A DNA stretch of 8,765 nt from Gammaproteobacteria bacterium (GTDB lineage: Bacteria > Pseudomonadota > Gammaproteobacteria > Xanthomonadales > Xanthomonadaceae), in the NCBI GenBank assembly GCA_025360985.1, contig JANYBA010000118.1, forward strand, positions 1 to 8,765. Direction: 5' to 3'. A model generated the notes under the pieces. That model was not told the origin of the DNA and did not search any database. It saw only the letters and a list, made by a program, of their open reading frames with translations. Both the position numbers and the translations under genes were made by a program. How positions within the stretch are numbered: position 1 is the first letter of the stretch; each line of letters opens with the position of its first letter. This document shows, in pieces, positions 6,667 to 8,765 of this stretch.

Positions 6667-7313
6667 GCTTTCGAGCCGGCGCGGTGGACGGCGGCGGGAA
6701 TCGTATCGACCCGACGCATCTGTTCGTCGTCGAACAGGGTCCGGTCGCGCAGGTAGGCCAGGATCATTCCGGTGGCGTCGTTGCCCCAGAACAGTTGGCC
6801 GTCGATCACGGTGGTCGGCACGCCGAAAATATCCAGTGCGATCGCCGCGACGCTGTTTTCAGCGAGCTCCTGCTTCACCGCGGGATCAGCGATCGCCGCG
6901 GCGATGTCGGCAATGCCCAGCGCCTGCGCGACCGGCGCCAGGGCCTCGGCGCTGTCGCCGCTGCGGCCGTCTTCCCACAGGTGCCGGAAGATCGCATCGA
7001 CGGCGGCGACCCGGTCGCTCGCCGCCAGGCACAAGCGCAGCGCCGGCAGCGGATTGAACGGATGCGCGGGCGGGAAGCTCAGCGCGATGCCGGCTTCCCG
7101 CGCCTGCCACAGCACCATTCGGTAGGTGTGCCGACGCTTGCCGGGCAGCTCGGCCGGGCCGAGCTGGCCCCAGTGATTGAGCAGGCCGGCGAGCAGCACC
7201 GGCTTGGGCTCCAGGCGCGCGGCCAGATCGGGGAAATCGCGACGCAGCCGCCGCCATTGCAGGTAGGCGAACGGCGAAATGAAATCGAAATACCAGTCGT
7301 AGCGGGCGGTCAT
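6663..7313 (-). CDS. DsbA-fold protein, 2-hydroxychromene-2-carboxylate isomerase / kappa-GST family
   Basis: This thioredoxin-fold protein is of the family that includes glutathione-dependent HCCA isomerase and kappa glutathione transferases; 216 aa, the usual size. The N-terminal strand DWYFDFISPFAYLQW has Ser13-Pro14 where disulfide enzymes have a CXXC, so it is not a classical disulfide oxidoreductase. A helical insertion (about 60-150) includes MVLWQAREAGIALSFPPAHPFN, close to the family's glutathione-site region. The cis-proline loop is GVPTTVIDGQLFWGND (164-179). No signal peptide, so cytosolic. GGAG at 7323-7320 is a good ribosome site six bases before the ATG. It overlaps both neighbours by 4 bp (ATGA), inside a molybdoenzyme operon rather than an aromatic-degradation cluster. 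It may help maturation of the complex or handle a glutathione-bound sulfur compound; both ideas are inference. Confidence 0.9.
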   Translation of the reverse strand: MTARYDWYFDFISPFAYLQWRRLRRDFPDLAARLEPKPVLLAGLLNHWGQLGPAELPGKRRHTYRMVLWQAREAGIALSFPPAHPFNPLPALRLCLAASDRVAAVDAIFRHLWEDGRSGDSAEALAPVAQALGIADIAAAIADPAVKQELAENSVAAIALDIFGVPTTVIDGQLFWGNDATGMILAYLRDRTLFDDEQMRRVDTIPAAVHRAGSKA

Positions 7314-8765
7314 GGTCGGCTCCGAAAGCTCGCGCCGTAGCGCAGCGGCGCGTTCGACGGATCAGCGGCCGTGAGTGCGTCGAACTTGGGCGCACCCGAC
7401 TCGCCGGCGTCGGCCTTGCTGATGCGCACGCGCAAATCGAACCACGCCGCCTGTCCCGTCACCGGATCGGCATTGGCGTAGTCGCCGCGCGGGGTGATGT
7501 CGGAAATGAGGTGATTGAGCAGGAAGCCCGACTGCGATTCCGGCGCGTTGCGCGCCAGTTTCCAGGCGCCGCGGCGCTTGCCGATCGCGTTCCAGGTCCA
7601 GACCGTGTCGGGCTGGACGTTGCCGGCGCTTTTCGCCTGCACGGTGATCCGGCCCTGGTGGGAATCGACGTGCACCCAGTCGAAATCGGCGATGCCGTGG
7701 CGATGCGCGGTGTCCGGATGCAGGTAGAGATAGTTGCGGGCGGTAATCTGCCGCAGCCAGGCGTTCTGCGATCCCCAGGCGTGGTACATGAACGGCGGTC
7801 GCTGGCTGATCGCCGACAAGGGGTAACCATTCTTTCCTTCTCCCACCGGGAGAAGGTGGCCCGCAGGGCCGGATGAGGGTTCGTCTGCAGCCGTACCCTC
7901 ACCCCTGCCCCTCTCCCGGCGGGAGAGGGGATCAAGCTGCGCACCCTCGAAGGGCTCGTACCAGATCGGCAGCGGATCGAAATAAGTCGCGACGCGTTCA
8001 CGTTCGGCTTCGGGCGGCTGCACGGGCCCGTGGCCCTGCGCGGCCAGGCGGAATTTCTGCAGGGTTTCCGAATACAGCTGCAACACGACCGCGTCCGGCT
8101 TGGCGATGAAGCCGAGCCTGGTCGACCATTCCAGGTAATCGCGGTTGGCCATCTTGTAGTAGCGCGCCGATTCCGGAATGGCGACGTGCCAGAAACCGCC
8201 GTGCTCGATGTAGCGCTGCAGCTGCTGGGGATTGGGCGCGCCCTTGCCTTCGTGCTCGCCGTGTTCGCCGCGCCAGCCGGCGAGCAGGCCGACGCCCGGC
8301 GCGCGTTCGTGGCGGACGATGTAGTCGGCGTAGTCGCGGAATTTTGCCGTGCCGTCCTCGTTGGCCAGCGCCGGCAATTTCAGCCGCGCGCCGAGGTCGA
8401 GCAGGACCGACTGGAAGCCGCGCACGTCGCGGCCATCGGATTGATCCGCCGCGTGCAGGACCGGATGACGGATGGCATCGGAGGCGCCATCGGCGTCGGA
8501 GATCGGCCGATCCAGCAGCGAGATCGCGTCGAAGCGTTCGAGGTAGGTCGTGTCCGGCAGTACCAGGTCGGCGTAGGCGACCATCTCGCTCGAATAGGCG
8601 TCCGAATAGATGATCTTCGGAATTCGGTACGCGCCCTGTTCGTCCTTGTCGGTCAACCAGCGCATGGTCTCGGTGGTGTTCATCGCCGAGTTCCAGCTCA
8701 TGTTGGCCATGAACAGGAACAGCACGTCGACCGGTTGCGGATCGCCGGCCCAGGCATTGCGGATC
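7310..8765 (-). CDS. Molybdopterin oxidoreductase catalytic subunit, C-terminal part (SoeA candidate)
   Basis: The last 484 residues of a DMSO-reductase-superfamily catalytic subunit; the frame runs open through the right edge (IRNAWAGDPQPVDVLFLF), so the N-terminal half with the [4Fe-4S] motif and any Tat signal is outside. Visible family segments are FMANMSWNSAMNTTETMRWL, IIYSDAYSSEMVAYADLVLPDTTYLERFD, LLDRPISDADG and, in the C-terminal dinucleotide-binding barrel, YHAWGSQNAWLRQI, NYLYLHPDTAHRHGI, DWVHVDSHQG and LLNHLISD. These resemble the group containing the sulfite:quinone dehydrogenase SoeA, though formate, thiosulfate or polysulfide enzymes share the fold. Between FEGAQLD and GYPLSAISQRP lies an extra segment (PLSRRERGRGEG...) coded by a palindromic repeat at 7836-7930, in frame and without a stop. 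The stop overlaps the next gene's ATG by ATGA. Confidence 0.92.
   Translation of the reverse strand, partial: IRNAWAGDPQPVDVLFLFMANMSWNSAMNTTETMRWLTDKDEQGAYRIPKIIYSDAYSSEMVAYADLVLPDTTYLERFDAISLLDRPISDADGASDAIRHPVLHAADQSDGRDVRGFQSVLLDLGARLKLPALANEDGTAKFRDYADYIVRHERAPGVGLLAGWRGEHGEHEGKGAPNPQQLQRYIEHGGFWHVAIPESARYYKMANRDYLEWSTRLGFIAKPDAVVLQLYSETLQKFRLAAQGHGPVQPPEAERERVATYFDPLPIWYEPFEGAQLDPLSRRERGRGEGTAADEPSSGPAGHLLPVGEGKNGYPLSAISQRPPFMYHAWGSQNAWLRQITARNYLYLHPDTAHRHGIADFDWVHVDSHQGRITVQAKSAGNVQPDTVWTWNAIGKRRGAWKLARNAPESQSGFLLNHLISDITPRGDYANADPVTGQAAWFDLRVRISKADAGESGAPKFDALTAADPSNAPLRYGASFRSRP
7836..7930. repeat. Composite palindromic repeat inserted in frame in the molybdoenzyme gene
   Basis: About 95 bp made of nested hairpins. 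CCTTCTCCC-ACC-GGGAGAAGG (7836-7856) is a perfect 9-bp stem. GGCCC-GCA-GGGCC (7858-7870) is a 5-bp stem. TGAGGGT (7874-7880) pairs with ACCCTCA (7895-7901). CCCCTCTCCC-GGC-GGGAGAGGGG (7908-7930) is a perfect 10-bp stem. This is the widespread proteobacterial element that usually sits between genes and often yields spurious PLSRRERGRGEG peptides. Here it lies inside a coding frame on the minus strand and adds about 32 residues. On that strand two of its three frames are open, the third has a TGA. Confidence 0.88.

Noticed and set aside
6663..7313. Classical DsbA disulfide oxidoreductase or TorD/DmsD chaperone
   Set aside because: There is no CXXC motif (Ser-Pro instead) and no signal peptide, and the thioredoxin-fold landmarks with a cis-proline loop exclude the all-helical TorD family.
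7836..7930. A CRISPR array or rho-independent terminator
   Set aside because: There are no regularly spaced direct repeats. The hairpins lack T-tracts, lie inside an open coding frame, and match the known composite palindromic repeat type.

Overview
The window is a high-GC stretch of a gammaproteobacterial chromosome. It most resembles the Xanthomonadales (Lysobacter/Luteimonas/Dokdonella-like). The reasons are the codon use, the order histidine kinase - AlgR-type regulator - hemC, and two kinds of GC-rich palindromic repeat of types I associate with this order: GTRGG-headed hairpins and a composite CCCTCTCCC/GGGAGAGGG element. The placement is inference from sequence character; no rRNA or other marker is present.

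Left block, plus strand (about 100-3644). A short divergent gene start at the left edge is followed by an alpha/beta-hydrolase carboxylesterase, a four-TM LytS/AlgZ-type sensor kinase and a LytTR-type response regulator (AlgR-like), spaced 15 bp apart and then overlapping by 4 bp (ATGA). After a 101-bp gap holding a GTGGG-headed hairpin comes hemC, which makes hydroxymethylbilane for haem synthesis. Its stop codon lies inside a second GTAGG-headed hairpin. The algZ-algR-hemC order is the one known from Pseudomonas, but hemD does not follow hemC here.

Middle (3694-5004, plus). One exported metal-dependent amidohydrolase (imidazolonepropionase/Xaa-Pro dipeptidase-like) with a signal peptide and a full set of metal ligands. 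Its 3' end overlaps the convergent operon by 7 bp.

Right block, minus strand (8765 down to 4998). A tightly packed, probably translationally coupled operon encodes a three-subunit membrane molybdoenzyme of the DMSO-reductase superfamily: catalytic subunit (N-terminus beyond the window), a four-cluster ferredoxin subunit and a DmsC-type quinone-side anchor. Subunit types and catalytic-subunit motifs best fit the cytoplasmic sulfite:quinone dehydrogenase SoeABC group, though the substrate is not proven. A DsbA-fold 2-hydroxychromene-2-carboxylate isomerase/kappa-GST-like gene sits between the catalytic and iron-sulfur genes with 4-bp overlaps on both sides.

The most unusual signal is a roughly 95-bp composite palindromic repeat, normally an intergenic element, lying in frame inside the molybdoenzyme catalytic gene and apparently translated as a roughly 32-residue insert between recognisable family segments.
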